Below, piece after piece: positions 7,782-16,080 of a stretch of DNA of 64,000 nt. Origin of the DNA: Actinopolymorpha pittospori (lineage in GTDB: Bacteria > Actinomycetota > Actinomycetes > Propionibacteriales > Actinopolymorphaceae); NCBI RefSeq assembly GCF_014873875.1, contig NZ_JADBEM010000001.1:6572001-6636000 (forward strand), in the 5' to 3' direction. Below the pieces are notes generated by a model. That model worked only from the letters and a program-made list of their open reading frames with translations. It made no database searches and had not been told where the DNA came from. Position 1 is the first letter of the stretch; every line of letters starts with the position of its first letter. Position numbers and translations under genes: made by a program.

Positions 7782-8948
7782 GTGACGGGAATCGTGACGG
7801 GCCGGCTGGACGTACCGGAGGCAGACCTCTCGGTGCCGGGCGGACTGCCCGACCCACTGGTGTGCGAGGACGGTACGCCCGTCCGGACGCCGGAGCAGTG
7901 GTGGGAACGTCGCCGCCCCGAACTCCTCGACCTCTTCGAGCGGCAGATGTTCGGGCGCACGCCGTCCACGCCGGTCGAGGTACGCACGCAGGTGGTCGAG
8001 GTCAGCGAGGACGCCCTCTCGGGACGGGCGACCCGGCAGGTGGTCCGGCTGTCGTTCGGGCCGGACGGCTCCAGCACCACGGTCGACGTGCTCGTCCACC
8101 TGCCGAACGCCGCGTCCGGACCGGCCCCGGTGTTCCTGGCCCTGAACTTCCGCGGCAACCACGCGGTCGAGGCCGGCCCGACGGACGGCGCCGACCTCCC
8201 CGCGAAGGCCTGGCCACTGGCGGCCATGATCGAGCGTGGCTACGGCGTCGCCACCGCGTGCTACGAGGACGTCGATCCCGACGTCGACGACTTCGGCAAC
8301 GGCGTCCACCCGTTGTTCTACGCCGCGGGGCAGACCCGGCCCGGCCCGCAGGAGTGGGGCGCCGTCGGCGCGTGGGCGTGGGGACTCAGCCGAATCCTGG
8401 ACCACCTGCTCGAAAACCCTCGGGTGGACCCGAACCGGGTCGTCGTCGTGGGCCACTCCCGGCTCGGCAAGGCGGCGATGTGGGCCGCCGCCCAGGACCA
8501 GCGCTTCGCGATGGCCGTGTCCAACAACTCCGGCTGCGGGGGAGTGGCGCTCTCCCGGCGCCGGGTCGGAGAGACGGTCGAGGCCATCACCGGGCGCTTC
8601 CCGCACTGGTTCTGCCCGACGTTCGCGACGTACGCCAACCGCGAGGAGGCGCTCCCGATCGACCAGCACCAGTTGGTCGCGCTGGTCGCGCCGCGGCCCG
8701 TCTACATCGCGAGCGCGCAGGACGACGGCTGGGCCGACCCGTACGGTGAGTTCCTCGGCGGCCGGTACGCGAGTCCCGTCTACCACCTCCTCGGGGTCGA
8801 GGGACTCGCGGCGACCGAGCAGCCGGCCCTGTCGGAGCCCGTACCCAGTCGGCTCGGCTACCACATCCGGCCGGGCGGGCACGCACTCACCGGCTATGAC
8901 TGGGAGCGGTTCGCCGATGCCGCCGACCGCCACCTCGGGCGTCCCTGA
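7782..8948 (+). CDS. CE15-like glucuronoyl (4-O-methylglucuronoyl) esterase, cytoplasmic-looking
   Basis: A 388-residue alpha/beta hydrolase. The nucleophile elbow is GHSRLGK (S226), followed by SNNSGCGG, FPHWFC and DQHQLVALVAPRPVYIAS, and H367 in GGHAL is the likely catalytic histidine. This pattern is characteristic of bacterial CE15 enzymes that cleave the ester between xylan-borne 4-O-methylglucuronate and lignin alcohols. The acid is probably D314 or D315 in SAQDDGW, because SNNSG has no Glu (inference). There is no signal peptide or lipobox, unlike most CE15 enzymes, so it may act on imported fragments or simple glucuronate esters. GTG 7782 is preceded by GGAGAGG at 7768-7774. It is the last gene of the sugar-acid set, 53 bases after the LarA-type gene. 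Confidence 0.82.
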   Translation: MTGIVTGRLDVPEADLSVPGGLPDPLVCEDGTPVRTPEQWWERRRPELLDLFERQMFGRTPSTPVEVRTQVVEVSEDALSGRATRQVVRLSFGPDGSSTTVDVLVHLPNAASGPAPVFLALNFRGNHAVEAGPTDGADLPAKAWPLAAMIERGYGVATACYEDVDPDVDDFGNGVHPLFYAAGQTRPGPQEWGAVGAWAWGLSRILDHLLENPRVDPNRVVVVGHSRLGKAAMWAAAQDQRFAMAVSNNSGCGGVALSRRRVGETVEAITGRFPHWFCPTFATYANREEALPIDQHQLVALVAPRPVYIASAQDDGWADPYGEFLGGRYASPVYHLLGVEGLAATEQPALSEPVPSRLGYHIRPGGHALTGYDWERFADAADRHLGRP

Positions 8949-8983
8949 TCCCCGCGACCCGCTCTCCTCGCTAGGGTGGCCAG

Positions 8984-9838
8984 GTGGCGACGCTTGGGCA
9001 GGTGGTCGAGGCCCTCGACGAGTTGTACGACCCACGGTGGGCTGCTGACTGGGACGCCGTCGGCCTGGTCTGCGGCGACCCGGACGCGCCGGTCGAACGC
9101 GTGTTGTTCGCCGTCGATCCCGTCCGCGAGGTGGTCGCGGAGGCCCTCGAGGTCAAGGCCCAGCTGATCGTCGCCCACCATCCGCTCTTCCTGCGTGGTG
9201 TGCACGGTGTCGCCGCGACGACGCCGAAGGGCCGGGTCGCCCACACGCTCGTCCGCGAGGGCGTCGCCCTGCAGGTGTGCCACACCAACGCCGACGCGGC
9301 CGATCCGGGCGTGTCCGACGCGCTGGCCGCGGCGCTCGGCCTGACCGACCTGCGTCCCCTCGACCCGCTCCCGGACACGCCCTGGCTCGGCGTCGGCCGG
9401 ATCGGCGTTCTGCCACGACCCGAGCCGCTGCGGGAGTTCCGCGAACGGGTGGCGGTGGCGCTGCCGGAGACCGCGCACGGCGTCCGGGTCGCCGGTGATC
9501 CCGCCCGGGTGATCCAGACCGTCGCCGTGTGCGGGGGCGCGGGCGACTCCTACCTTGACGCCGTACGAGCCGCCGGCGTCGACGCGTACGTCACCGCCGA
9601 CCTGCGGCACCATCCGGCGTCGGAGGCGGGGCAGCACCTGGACGCCCCCGCGCTGCTCGACGTGTCCCACTGGGCCAGCGAGTGGCTCTGGCTCCCCGAC
9701 GCGGCCGCCCGGTTGGCGCAGCTGCTCACTACGCGGGGCACTACGGTGGAGACCCGCGTCTCCACGATTTGCACGGACCCCTGGGCGAGCCACGTTCCCA
9801 GTGAGGCCCGGCGTGACCAGGGAGGGAAATCCCACTGA
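8984..9838 (+). CDS. Nif3-like dinuclear metal centre protein (YqfO/YbgI family)
   Basis: A 284-residue member of the NIF3 family, which forms toroidal hexamers with a dinuclear metal site. The molecular function is unsettled; a GTP cyclohydrolase I type 2 annotation is common but not proven. Metal-ligand motifs are IVAHHPLF (about residues 62-69), HTNADAA (about 103-109) and the late DVSHWASE segment. The N-terminal DWDAVGL is typical. GTG start at 8984. The stop overlaps the next gene's apparent CTG start, and the three genes to 11792 form a tight cluster that is common in Actinobacteria. Confidence 0.9.
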   Translation: MATLGQVVEALDELYDPRWAADWDAVGLVCGDPDAPVERVLFAVDPVREVVAEALEVKAQLIVAHHPLFLRGVHGVAATTPKGRVAHTLVREGVALQVCHTNADAADPGVSDALAAALGLTDLRPLDPLPDTPWLGVGRIGVLPRPEPLREFRERVAVALPETAHGVRVAGDPARVIQTVAVCGGAGDSYLDAVRAAGVDAYVTADLRHHPASEAGQHLDAPALLDVSHWASEWLWLPDAAARLAQLLTTRGTTVETRVSTICTDPWASHVPSEARRDQGGKSH

Positions 9839-10578
9839 ACGCCGACCCCTTCATTCAGATGCGGCTGCTCGACGTCCAGGCGCTCGACCTGCGACTCGAC
9901 CAGCTGGCTCACCGCCGCCGCACGATCCCCGAGATCGCCGAGAGCGAGCGCTTGCGCGTTGAGCGCAAGCAGCTGGAATCCGACATGATCACGGCGGAGA
10001 CGCAGGTGACCGACCTCACCCGCGAGCAGCGCAAGGCCGAGGCCGACGTCGAGCAGGTCCGCAGCCGTCGTACCCGCGACGAACAGCGCCTGCAGGCGGG
10101 CCAGGTGGGCTCGCCCAAGGAGCTGGAGAGCCTCTCGCACGAGATCGAGTCGCTCACCCGGCGCCAGTCCGACCTAGAGGACGTCGAGCTCGACGTGATG
10201 GAACGCCTCGAGACGGCGGCCGCACGCCACGACGAGCTCCGCGGCCAGTACACCGCGCTCGAGGAACGCCTCGCCGAGGTCGACCGGTCCCGCGACGCGG
10301 CGTTCGCGGGAATCGACGCGGAGTCCGACCAGATCCGCCGCGAACGCGCCGACACCGCGGCCGGGGTGACCGACACCCTGCTGACGCTGTACGAGAAGCT
10401 GCGCGCCCAGTTCGGTGGTGTGGGAGCGGCAGCGCTACACCAACGGCGGTGCGAGGGCTGCCGGATGGAACTCGACGCCAGCTATCTCACCAAGATCGCC
10501 TCCACGCCCGACGACACCGTGCTGCGCTGTGAGGAGTGCGGTCGGATCCTGGTCCGCACCCTGGAGCCGGGCGTTTGA
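9835..10578 (+). CDS. C4-type zinc-ribbon coiled-coil protein (DUF164 family)
   Basis: A protein of about 247 residues: a long coiled coil (about 20-185, rich in E/R/Q/L heptads) and a C-terminal zinc ribbon with CEGC and CEEC pairs. Family function is unclear; members are often called nucleic acid-binding. The canonical ATG at 9859 lacks a ribosome site. An in-frame CTG at 9835 is preceded eight bases upstream by GGAGGG (9821-9826), overlaps the previous stop as CTGA, and adds residues NADPFIQ that resemble the N-terminus I recall for relatives. I therefore prefer CTG 9835, with ATG 9859 as the alternative. Confidence 0.85.
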   Translation: MNADPFIQMRLLDVQALDLRLDQLAHRRRTIPEIAESERLRVERKQLESDMITAETQVTDLTREQRKAEADVEQVRSRRTRDEQRLQAGQVGSPKELESLSHEIESLTRRQSDLEDVELDVMERLETAAARHDELRGQYTALEERLAEVDRSRDAAFAGIDAESDQIRRERADTAAGVTDTLLTLYEKLRAQFGGVGAAALHQRRCEGCRMELDASYLTKIASTPDDTVLRCEECGRILVRTLEPGV

Positions 10579-11792
10579 GCGCGATCGGGCACCAGGCAGA
10601 CGCCAACCGACGCCGGCTGGTCGTCGAGGCTGACGGAGGTTCACGTGGCAACCCCGGCCCGGCCGCGTTCGGCGCACTGGTCCGCGACCCTGGCTCGGGT
10701 GCGGTGCTCGCCGAGGCGGCGGAGCCCATCGGCACCGCCACCAACAACGTCGCCGAGTATCGCGGCCTGATCGCCGGGCTCCGGCTCACCCGTGAGATCG
10801 ACCAGGGCGCTGCCGTCGAGGTTCGGATGGACAGCAAACTGGTCGTCGAGCAGATGGCCGGTCGCTGGAAGGTGAAGCACGCCGACATGCGGCGCCTCGC
10901 GTTGGAGGCGCGCGAGATCGCACCGCCGGACACCGTGTGGACGTGGGTGCCACGCGAACGCAACAAGGCGGCCGACGCACTGCTCAACAAGGTCCTCGAC
11001 GGAGGCGACCCGGTCTGGGCGATCACCGGCGTGGCCTCGGCAGACGGTGCGGACTCAGGGACGCCGGGATCAGGGCAACCGGGATCGGTCTCGCCGGAGG
11101 ATGTCACCCGGGCCACCTCGGAGGAGGAGCCCCGCCCGCTGCTCGGATGGGGTGACGCCACGGGCAGCGCGACGACGTTGTTGCTGGTGCGGCACGGCGA
11201 GACGGTCCGTTCGGTGGCGAAGCGCTTCAGCGGCACCGGGGGAGAGGACGTCTCCCTGACCGAGCGAGGACGTGCGCAGGCGCAGGCCGCGGCGGCCCTG
11301 GTGGCGGCACGCGCGGACCGGTCGGAGATCGCCGCGGTGGTGAGTTCGCCGCTTCGGCGTACACGCGAGACCGCTGCCTTCGTGGCTGAGGCCCTGGGCC
11401 TTCCGGTGACCGTCGAACCCGGATTCGCGGAGACCGCGTTCGGTGACTGGGACGGTCTCACCTTCGCCGAGGTACGGGACCGCTGGCCGGCGCAGATGGA
11501 CGCCTGGCTCGCCTCGACCGCGGTGGCCCCGCCGAACGGCGAGTCGTTCGACGATGTCCTGCGGCGGGTCCGCTCGGCCCGTGACCGGCTCATCCGGAAC
11601 TACGCCGGCCGGTCGGTCGTGGTCGTCACCCACGTCACCCCGATCAAGCTGCTCACCTGCATGGCGCTGGACGTACCGACGCGGACGGTCTTCCGGATGG
11701 AGTTGCCGCCCGGGTCCGCGACCGAACTGCAGTGGTACGCCGACGGGCTCGCGGCGCTGCGCTCCTTCGGCGTCGTCCCGTCCGACTCCTAG
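10575..11792 (+). CDS. Bifunctional RNase HI / histidine (acid) phosphatase
   Basis: About 405 residues with two domains. The N-terminal RNase HI-type domain (about 10-150) has EADGGSRGNPG, NNVAEYRGL, RMDSKLVVEQM and RNKAADALLN, which hold the acidic active-site residues. A flexible Gly/Ser/Glu linker (about 155-190) follows. The C-terminal histidine-phosphatase domain (about 195-400) has LVRHGET, SSPLRRTRETA and VTHVTPIK. This fusion is known from Mycobacterium tuberculosis Rv2228c, where the C-terminal part has phosphatase activity linked to alpha-ribazole/cobalamin chemistry. The start is inferred as TTG 10575, overlapping the previous stop (TTGA); no ATG or GTG lies before the first catalytic motif. 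Confidence 0.88.
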   Translation: MSAIGHQADANRRRLVVEADGGSRGNPGPAAFGALVRDPGSGAVLAEAAEPIGTATNNVAEYRGLIAGLRLTREIDQGAAVEVRMDSKLVVEQMAGRWKVKHADMRRLALEAREIAPPDTVWTWVPRERNKAADALLNKVLDGGDPVWAITGVASADGADSGTPGSGQPGSVSPEDVTRATSEEEPRPLLGWGDATGSATTLLLVRHGETVRSVAKRFSGTGGEDVSLTERGRAQAQAAAALVAARADRSEIAAVVSSPLRRTRETAAFVAEALGLPVTVEPGFAETAFGDWDGLTFAEVRDRWPAQMDAWLASTAVAPPNGESFDDVLRRVRSARDRLIRNYAGRSVVVVTHVTPIKLLTCMALDVPTRTVFRMELPPGSATELQWYADGLAALRSFGVVPSDS

Positions 11793-11815
11793 ATCGCCGG
11801 CGCGCGTCCGGGTCG

Positions 11816-12355
11816 CTAGCGCGGCGGGGGTGGATGGTCTCCACCCGGTGGATGCGGCCGATGGTGGCCGGGCGGTGGTGGCAGGGTCTCGACACCCGGC
11901 GCCTGCGCCGGCCACACCAACAGGACGGCGCAGGGCGCGTGGTCGACGACGAACCTCGTGGCCGGGCCGAGGCTCGGTGGGCCGAGGCGACCCAGGTCGC
12001 CGTCGCGCGCACAGACCAGGAGTCGGGCGTCCGCGGCGAGGTGGACGACCTCGCGCTCCACGTGGCCACGGAGTCCGACGGTCGCCACCGGCCCGGATCG
12101 GGTTCCGATCCGCTCGGCGGCCGCGGCCAGGAGTTCGCGGGCACTCTGGGTGGCGAGATGGTCGATCAGGTCCGCCGGATCCTGCCCGTAGCGCCGCCGC
12201 CCGAACAACGCGCCGAACGCGCCCTCGGCGGCTCCGTGCAACTGTGCCGGAGTGACGTGGGCGAGCAGGATCTTCTCCCCGGGCTGGGCGGCCTCCGTCC
12301 CGGCGGTGACGCACGCCTCCCAGGTGTTCTCGGCGACCCAGACGAGCACGGTCAT
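11816..12355 (-). CDS. Universal stress protein (UspA) family protein
   Basis: A 179-residue single-domain UspA-like protein. It starts MTVLVWVAENTWEAC, the usual first strand, and carries LLVCARDGDLGRLGPPSLGPATRFVVDHAPCAVLLVWP, whose arrangement corresponds to the nucleotide-binding G-x2-G-x9-G-(S/T) region, although the motif is degenerate. ATP binding is therefore doubtful. The last 25 residues are Pro/His-rich and probably disordered. It lies 56 bases downstream of the permease gene on the same strand and may be cotranscribed with it. Confidence 0.75.
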   Translation of the reverse strand: MTVLVWVAENTWEACVTAGTEAAQPGEKILLAHVTPAQLHGAAEGAFGALFGRRRYGQDPADLIDHLATQSARELLAAAAERIGTRSGPVATVGLRGHVEREVVHLAADARLLVCARDGDLGRLGPPSLGPATRFVVDHAPCAVLLVWPAQAPGVETLPPPPGHHRPHPPGGDHPPPPR

Positions 12356-12411
12356 CGCGGTTGCCTCCGGTACGGTCCCCGCGCCGGCGCCGGCGGACGC
12401 CGCACGGGCGC

Positions 12412-13713
12412 TCAGGGACCAACGACGGCGAGTGAACCCCAGAGTGCCACGACCGCGACGACGAGGGTGACCGGAACGGTCAGGGCGCCGAGCGACAGGA
12501 ACTCCCGCAGGGCCGGATCGATGCCTCGCTGGCGCAGGGTCCGCCGCCACAACAGGGTGGCGAGCGAGCCGACGTAGGTGAGGTTGGGTCCGACGTTCAC
12601 CCCGATCAGGGCGGCGAGGACCGGACCGGGTCCCCCCGCGCCGAGCAGCGGCAGCAACAACAGCATCGCCGGGAGGTTGTTGACGAGGTTCGCGAGCAGG
12701 GCCGCGACGGCCGCGACGCCGAGGAGGGCCAGGAACGACGTCCCCGAAGGCAGGATCGTGTCCACCGCCCGGCCGAGACCACCGGCGGCGACCGCACTCA
12801 CGACGACGCCGAGGCCGAGGACGAACAACGCGAAGTCCAGGCTCACGGCCCGGCCGACCCGGCGCGGGGTGAGGCGCCGCCGGCGCAGGCCGTCTCCGGA
12901 GAGGACGACGGCCCCCGCGACGGCGAACCAGACCGGCTCCAGTCCGAACGGCTGCGCCACCGCGAACCCGGCCAGCACCAGCCCGACGACGACCAACGCG
13001 ACGACGGGAAGCCGCTCCCGGGTCGGCGTATCCGCCTCCGGCCGGCCGCCCTCGCCCGGCCTGTCCGGGGCTGCCGCGGATGCCTGCTCGCGCAGGTCGC
13101 CGGCGAAGAAACGGCGGAAGACGGCGTACTCCACCACGATCACCGCGAGCCACGGCACCAGCATGAGACCCGCGAACGACAGGAACGACAGGCCCGAGGT
13201 GGACAGCGCCAGCAGGTTCGTGAGGTTGGAGACCGGCAGCAGCAGCGACGCGCTGTTGGCGAGGTGCGTACACGCGTAGACGTGCGGGCGCGGCGAGACC
13301 CGGGCCCGCAGCGCGGACGCGACCACGACCGGGGTGAGGAGCACGACCGTCGCGTCCAGGCTGAGGACCGCGGTGGTGAGCGAGGCGACCACGAAGACCC
13401 AGGTGAGCAGGCGGCGCGGGTGGCCGCGTGCGGTCGTGTTCAGGAGGCCGCCGAGGGAGGTGAAGAGACCCTCGGCGTCACACGCGTCGGCGATCACCAG
13501 GATCGCCATCAAGAAGACCACCACCGGCAGCAGGTCGGTGATCTGGCGCCAGGCCTGGTCCAGACCGATGCCGCCGGTGACCAGGACGAGCGCCGCCGCG
13601 GGCACCGCCGCGACCGCCTCCGGATAGTTGCGGGGACGGGCGACCGCGAAGGCGAGCACACCCACCAGCGCCACGATGGCGACGGCCTCGTGCCAGCTCA
13701 CCGCGCTGACCAC
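12412..13713 (-). CDS. ArsB/NhaD-type (ion transporter superfamily) permease
   Basis: About 433 residues with roughly 11-12 hydrophobic segments, so an integral membrane protein. It has two related halves, each with an N-rich re-entrant motif: NLTNLLALS in the first and NLVNNLPAMLLLLP in the second. That pattern is typical of ArsB arsenite permeases and related Na+/H+ or anion transporters. A charged cytoplasmic loop (about residues 215-250) separates the halves. No arsR, arsC or arsA is adjacent, so arsenite specificity is not supported by context. The start is uncertain: GTG 13713 and GTG 13701 are both in frame and neither has a clear ribosome site. Confidence 0.75.
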   Translation of the reverse strand: MVSAVSWHEAVAIVALVGVLAFAVARPRNYPEAVAAVPAAALVLVTGGIGLDQAWRQITDLLPVVVFLMAILVIADACDAEGLFTSLGGLLNTTARGHPRRLLTWVFVVASLTTAVLSLDATVVLLTPVVVASALRARVSPRPHVYACTHLANSASLLLPVSNLTNLLALSTSGLSFLSFAGLMLVPWLAVIVVEYAVFRRFFAGDLREQASAAAPDRPGEGGRPEADTPTRERLPVVALVVVGLVLAGFAVAQPFGLEPVWFAVAGAVVLSGDGLRRRRLTPRRVGRAVSLDFALFVLGLGVVVSAVAAGGLGRAVDTILPSGTSFLALLGVAAVAALLANLVNNLPAMLLLLPLLGAGGPGPVLAALIGVNVGPNLTYVGSLATLLWRRTLRQRGIDPALREFLSLGALTVPVTLVVAVVALWGSLAVVGP

Positions 13714-13828
13714 GGTGCCGTCGAGATGCTCACGGCCACCGAGCCTAGGGTCCGCCCCACGTCGATCCGCGCGGATCCCTCCCGAACGCCGTGAGGTCGG
13801 CCTCCAGCCCCCCGCCCACGACCGCGGC

Positions 13829-13906
13829 GAACCCACCCAACCGCTGACCCAGCCGCCGACCCGGGCCGCCGACCCGCGCCGAACCCACGCCGAACCCACC
13901 CAACCG
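13829..13906. repeat. Low-complexity C-rich repeat between permease and ribonuclease genes
   Basis: GAACCCACCCAACCG occurs at 13829-13843 and again at 13892-13906, with several GCCGACCC-like units between them. The stretch lies in the divergent intergenic region and does not look coding. No known repeat family was recognised. Confidence 0.5.
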
Positions 13907-13985
13907 ACGACGGAGACACCGCCGTTCCGGTCCTCAGGGTGAGCCGGCACTTGCGGTCCTCCGGCGGATATTCGAGGCTTTGGCC

Positions 13986-15422
13986 GTGCTCCGACGTCAG
14001 ATCCGACTGGCCGCGGCTGACGGCGCCGACGTTCGCGCCGGATTTGTGCGGATCCGTGCCGAGCTCGACCTGCCCAACGGGTTTCCCGCGCCGGTGGCCG
14101 AGGCCGCCCATCGGGTCGCGGCGGAGAGCTTCGCGGTCGGGGGCGAACGGATCGATCGGACCGACCTGCCGTTCGCGACCATCGACCCGGTCGACTCCCG
14201 CGACCTCGACCAGGCCCTGCACATCGAACGCCGGCGCGGCGGCTATCGCGTCCACTACGCGATCGCCGACGTCGCTGCGTTCGTGGCGCCCGGTGGACCG
14301 CTCGACCAGGAGGCCCATCGCCGCGGAGTGACGCTGTACGCCCCCGACCGGCGCATCCCGCTCCACCCGGAAACCCTCTGCGAGGGCGCCGCGAGCCTGC
14401 TGCCCGGTGCCGACCGACCCGCCCTGCTGTGGACGATGGACCTGGACTCCGTGGGCGAGGGCGTGGCCGTCGAGGTACGCCGGGCGATGGTGCGCAGCCG
14501 GGCGAAGCTCGGCTACCACGAGGTGCAGCGCTCGATCGACGGCGGCACCGCCTCCGAGCAGATACTCCTCCTCCGCGAGGTCGGGCGGCTGCGCGAGGAC
14601 CGCGAGCACGACCGGGGCGGCGTCGACCTGCCGACCCCGGAGCAGGAGGTCGTCCAGGACGGATCGGGCTGGACCCTGAAGTTCCGCGCCCCCCTGGCGA
14701 TCGAGCGCTGGAACGCTCAGATGTCGCTGATGTGCGGCATGGCCGCGGCCCACCTGATGCTCCACGGCGAGATCGGCGTCCTGCGCACGCTTCCGCCGGC
14801 CGATCCGCGTGACCTCGCGCGCCTGCGCCGCTCGGCGCAGGCGCTGTCGGTTCCCTGGCCCGAGGACACGTCGTACGCCGCCTTCATCCGCACCCTCGAC
14901 CCGACCCGCCCGTCGCACGCGGCCCTGCTGGCCGGCTCCACGGTCATGCTGCGCGGAGCGGGCTACACGGCCTTCGACGGTGGTGTGCCGGACCAGCCGT
15001 TCCACGCGGCCCTCGCCTCGGAGTACGCCCACGTGACCGCGCCGCTGCGGCGCCTGGTCGACCGGTACGCCGCGGAGACCTGTGTCGCGCTGTGCGCCGA
15101 CCGGGAGGTTCCGGAGTGGGTCCGGCTCGCGCTCAACGCCGTCCCCAAGGAGATGTCCGAGGCCGACCGCCGCGCCCACCAGTACGAGCGTGCGATCGTC
15201 AACCTGGTCGAGGCCGCGCTGTTGCAGGGGCACGTCGGCGCCCAGTTCACCGGCGTCGTCACCGAGGTCGACGAGCGCGCGGCGAAGGGCACCGTGCAGT
15301 TGCAGGACCCGGCGGTCGAGGCGAGCATCGCCGGTAAGGACCTGCCACTGGGTGAGCGGGTCCAGCTTCGACTCGTCGAGGCCGACGTCCAGCGCCGGAA
15401 GGTGCGCTTCGAGCTCGCCTGA
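13986..15422 (+). CDS. RNB-domain ribonuclease (RNase II/R family, short actinobacterial form)
   Basis: About 478 residues containing the RNB catalytic domain and little else. DLPFATIDPVDSRDLDQAL holds the cluster of Asp residues that bind magnesium in RNase II/R, followed by YRVHYAIADVAAFV and, later, YAHVTAPLRRLVDRY, the conserved RNA-clamping region. A short C-terminal beta-rich part (about 420-478) may be a reduced S1-like domain, but no N-terminal cold-shock domains are present, so it is shorter than classical RNase II or R. It probably degrades single-stranded RNA 3' to 5'. GTG 13986 is chosen; TTG 13980 is an alternative. Confidence 0.88.
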   Translation: MLRRQIRLAAADGADVRAGFVRIRAELDLPNGFPAPVAEAAHRVAAESFAVGGERIDRTDLPFATIDPVDSRDLDQALHIERRRGGYRVHYAIADVAAFVAPGGPLDQEAHRRGVTLYAPDRRIPLHPETLCEGAASLLPGADRPALLWTMDLDSVGEGVAVEVRRAMVRSRAKLGYHEVQRSIDGGTASEQILLLREVGRLREDREHDRGGVDLPTPEQEVVQDGSGWTLKFRAPLAIERWNAQMSLMCGMAAAHLMLHGEIGVLRTLPPADPRDLARLRRSAQALSVPWPEDTSYAAFIRTLDPTRPSHAALLAGSTVMLRGAGYTAFDGGVPDQPFHAALASEYAHVTAPLRRLVDRYAAETCVALCADREVPEWVRLALNAVPKEMSEADRRAHQYERAIVNLVEAALLQGHVGAQFTGVVTEVDERAAKGTVQLQDPAVEASIAGKDLPLGERVQLRLVEADVQRRKVRFELA

Positions 15423-15488
15423 GCTGGCGGTCGCGGCCCGAGCCGGTTGTCGCTCGGCGTCGAGACAGGGCCACCAACGGCCACGTAC

Positions 15489-15494
15489 TACGCT
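15489..15494 (+). promoter_or_regulatory. Probable -10 element of the RNase P RNA promoter
   Basis: TACGCT ends seven bases before position 15502, the first base of the RNase P RNA P1 helix, as expected for a sigma-70-type -10. No convincing -35 was found. Confidence 0.45.
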
Positions 15495-15501
15495 GGTCGC
15501 G

Positions 15502-15904
15502 GACGAGTCGGCCGGGCGGCCGCGTCGAGCGCTCCGTGCGTCTCGTCGAGGAAAGTCCGGACTCCGCAGGGCAAGGTGGTGGGTAACACCCACCCGGGGT
15601 GACCCGCGGGACAGTGCCACAGAAAACAGACCGCCAGCGGTCCTCGGCTCCCAGAGTCGAGGATGCGGGTAAGGGTGAAACGGTGGTGTAAGAGACCACC
15701 AGCGCCCGGGGCGACCCGGGCGGCTTGGTAAACCCCACCCGGAGCAAGGCCAAGAAGGGTCCGGTGCCTTCGGGTACTGGTCCCGCGCAGACGTTCGAGG
15801 GCTGCCCGCCCGAGTCTGCGGGTAGGCCGCTAGAGGTCGTCGGCAACGGCGACCCGAGAGGGATGGCCGCCGACCACAGAATCCGGCTTACAGGCCGACT
15901 CGTC
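15502..15904 (+). ncRNA. rnpB: RNase P RNA (class A)
   Basis: The catalytic RNA that removes 5' leaders from pre-tRNAs, about 403 nt here. The ends form a perfect 12-bp P1 helix: GACGAGTCGGCC (15502-15513) with GGCCGACTCGTC (15893-15904). Conserved blocks are GAGGAAAGTCCGGACTCC from about 15548, ACAGAAAACAGACCGCC near 15620, GGTAAGGGTGAAACGGTG near 15670, and the 3' CACAGAATCCGGCTTACAG. It lies between the ribonuclease and CoA-transferase genes. The ends are defined by the helix and may be off by a few bases. Confidence 0.96.
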
Positions 15905-16080
15905 CGATCCGCTCGCGTCGCCGGTCCGGTGGCCAGTTGATGCCAAGCCCTTCGTGCGAGACCGGACGCGATGATGTGCTTCCCGGGAAGGCCGCTCGCG
16001 CCGCCCGGGCGGGCGGGGTACGTCCCCGGGTGCGGGTTCTGGTTCGATCACTCCCACCGCTATGACCCGGAGGACACCGT

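Noticed and set aside
11816..13273. A 485-codon minus-strand frame covering the stress protein and part of the permease
   Set aside because: Only its last 179 codons are protein-like (UspA family); the permease is in a different frame with clear membrane segments.
12412..13950. A longer start for the permease (512 codons)
   Set aside because: The added 79 residues come from the C-rich intergenic repeat and are Trp/Gly/Arg-rich, unlike a permease N-terminus.
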